Positions 62,761 through 64,000 of a stretch of 64,000 nucleotides of DNA are shown here, one piece after another. Below the pieces are notes generated by a model, which saw only the letters and a program-made list of their open reading frames with translations, was not told where the DNA came from and searched no databases. Location of the stretch: assembly GCA_964304625.1 (NCBI GenBank), contig OZ199839.1, positions 310,001 through 374,000 of the forward strand, in the 5' to 3' direction. How positions within the stretch are numbered: the first letter of the stretch is position 1; every line of letters begins with the position of its first letter. The stretch is from Kudoa neothunni. Taxonomy: Eukaryota > Cnidaria. Position numbers and translations under genes: made by a program.

Positions 62761-64000
62761 ATTTTTTCTTTATACAGAGACATTTATGAAATTTTTACAT
62801 CTTCAAGTGTCCTCCAAAGTGTTTAGAAAATAGTGATTTTGTCGATTCAACGTTTGTTTATCGGATTACTTGAGTTCAACAATTGAATTAACATTGGCTT
62901 ATGCCATGGTGAAGGTCGGTTGAACTTAACATTCTCCCTTATATGCTCTATTAAATGTCAATTAAGCGATGCCATCTATCTTTATGTATAAGGTTGGTGT
63001 TTGTTCAAATACTCTCCTTATTTGTGGTGTTTTAATGTAATTGACTTGATAAATACATTTTGAAGGTTCTATTAATGGTTTTAGATATATTAAAAAATCT
63101 ATATATGTTTCATGAATAACAAATTGGTGGATAACGTTAACATCATATTGATTGAAGCATTATAATAGAAATACTGCGTACGTAGATTACATTGAAATCG
63201 TCCGCTAAGTTTAACTTTCCGTGATTAAATTCAGTGTGTGCGGTGTATTTTTATTCTATCTTATTATTTAAAATAGTTGGGTTGATATTGACACGATTTG
63301 TACGCGTTTTTGAGAAAGAGTGCACTAAAGTTTATGCGGGCCGAGATGATAATTTGAGTAAGAAAAATCATTTTTCGTAATTTTTCTTCTATCTCTGTAT
63401 CTTTTTCCATTCATTTGTCTCCCGTAACACAGTGATGTACAAACATTCTAAGCCTTGTCAAAATTAACGTTTAGAGTAACATTTTAAGGGGACTTAAACA
63501 ATTCGAGAATGTAGAACAGAATGACGCGAACTTTAAATTATTTAGCGTTAGTACCGGGGCACGAAATTTTTAAAACCGGGATTGATACTTTATTTCACAA
63601 AAATAATCATAATTTAAACTCCGCTAATCCAAATCGTTAAAAATATGTCACAACAATTTTTAGTTATTGTTTATCTATGGGTTAATTTTAAACTTCAATG
63701 TATTTTTTTAACATTATTAAGAAACGTACCTATTCGAAATCTTCCCCAAGCAAATCTGAGTAGTTCCCGCTAGCTAATCAAAAATTACTTTATTTGATTA
63801 ATTTTAAACAAGTATTAAAACTTTTAATATTCTGAGAAAATTTCAAAAGTAATCCAAAGGGAACTTTTTCATATTTCAATACATATATAAACAAAAATTT
63901 TTGATATGACTTGACGTTATTCCAACATTACAAATTATTCTTTAGCAATTTTTAAATTTTCACAATTACTCAGATATACTCAATTTAATTAATTTTGCAT
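62761..64000. other. Unassigned right edge
   Basis: May be Helitron body if the 5' end call at 62698 is right. No genes recognised. Confidence 0.4.

Overview
This is a strongly AT-rich eukaryotic window carrying metazoan-type genes: an ANF-receptor-fold membrane receptor, secreted carbonic anhydrases, ABHD12-like and OS-9-like proteins, cyclin K and SLC35B1. I rebuilt nine spliced or probable host genes by hand, matching exon phase across GT..AG introns. Nearly all introns are about 41-82 nt. The few long ones (about 1.1-4.0 kb) usually hold a transposon or tandem repeat. Tiny introns, short intergenic spacers and many decayed DNA transposons suggest a small, reduced animal genome that has since been invaded by transposons. 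An orthonectid such as Intoshia would fit, but the species name is a guess.

Layout. 1-8.8 kb: a small possible gene, then a secreted orphan protein with a MULE transposon in its second intron, then a second MULE whose two terminal repeats are both interrupted by hAT-like elements. 9.5-10.6 kb: a decayed IS630/Tc1-type transposon. 11.9-18.9 kb: two secreted alpha-carbonic anhydrase genes, head to head across about 115 bp. The first has a Thr/Pro mucin-like stalk; the second has a 4-kb intron carrying two Tigger-type elements. 19.0-23.4 kb: an OS-9-like ER lectin gene (minus strand) with a Helitron-like element in one intron. 25.6-31.4 kb: a Tc1/IS630 element and a piggyBac. 32.0-38.6 kb: a 24-exon gene for a 1264-residue single-pass receptor with three tandem ANF/periplasmic-binding-like ectodomains and a short tail. 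38.7-43.3 kb: a near-identical copy of part of the Helitron-like element, a MITE and a second piggyBac. 43.5-44.9 kb: SLC35B1. 45.2-47.3 kb: a Tigger. 48.0-48.5 kb: an isolated GC-rich island with a 24-G run. 50.8-51.7 kb: mitochondrial-type Mn/Fe superoxide dismutase. 53.5-58.8 kb: cyclin K and an ABHD12-like hydrolase, tail to tail, the latter with a 77-bp minisatellite beside a splice site. 60-64 kb: a tRNA-like SINE fragment, a Tigger fragment and a possible Helitron end.

The genes form no single pathway. OS-9 (ER-associated degradation) and SLC35B1 (ER nucleotide transport) both act in the ER. The secreted carbonic anhydrases and the ANF-type receptor are surface or extracellular proteins. 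I saw no LTR retrovirus, Polinton, CRISPR array or bacterial feature.
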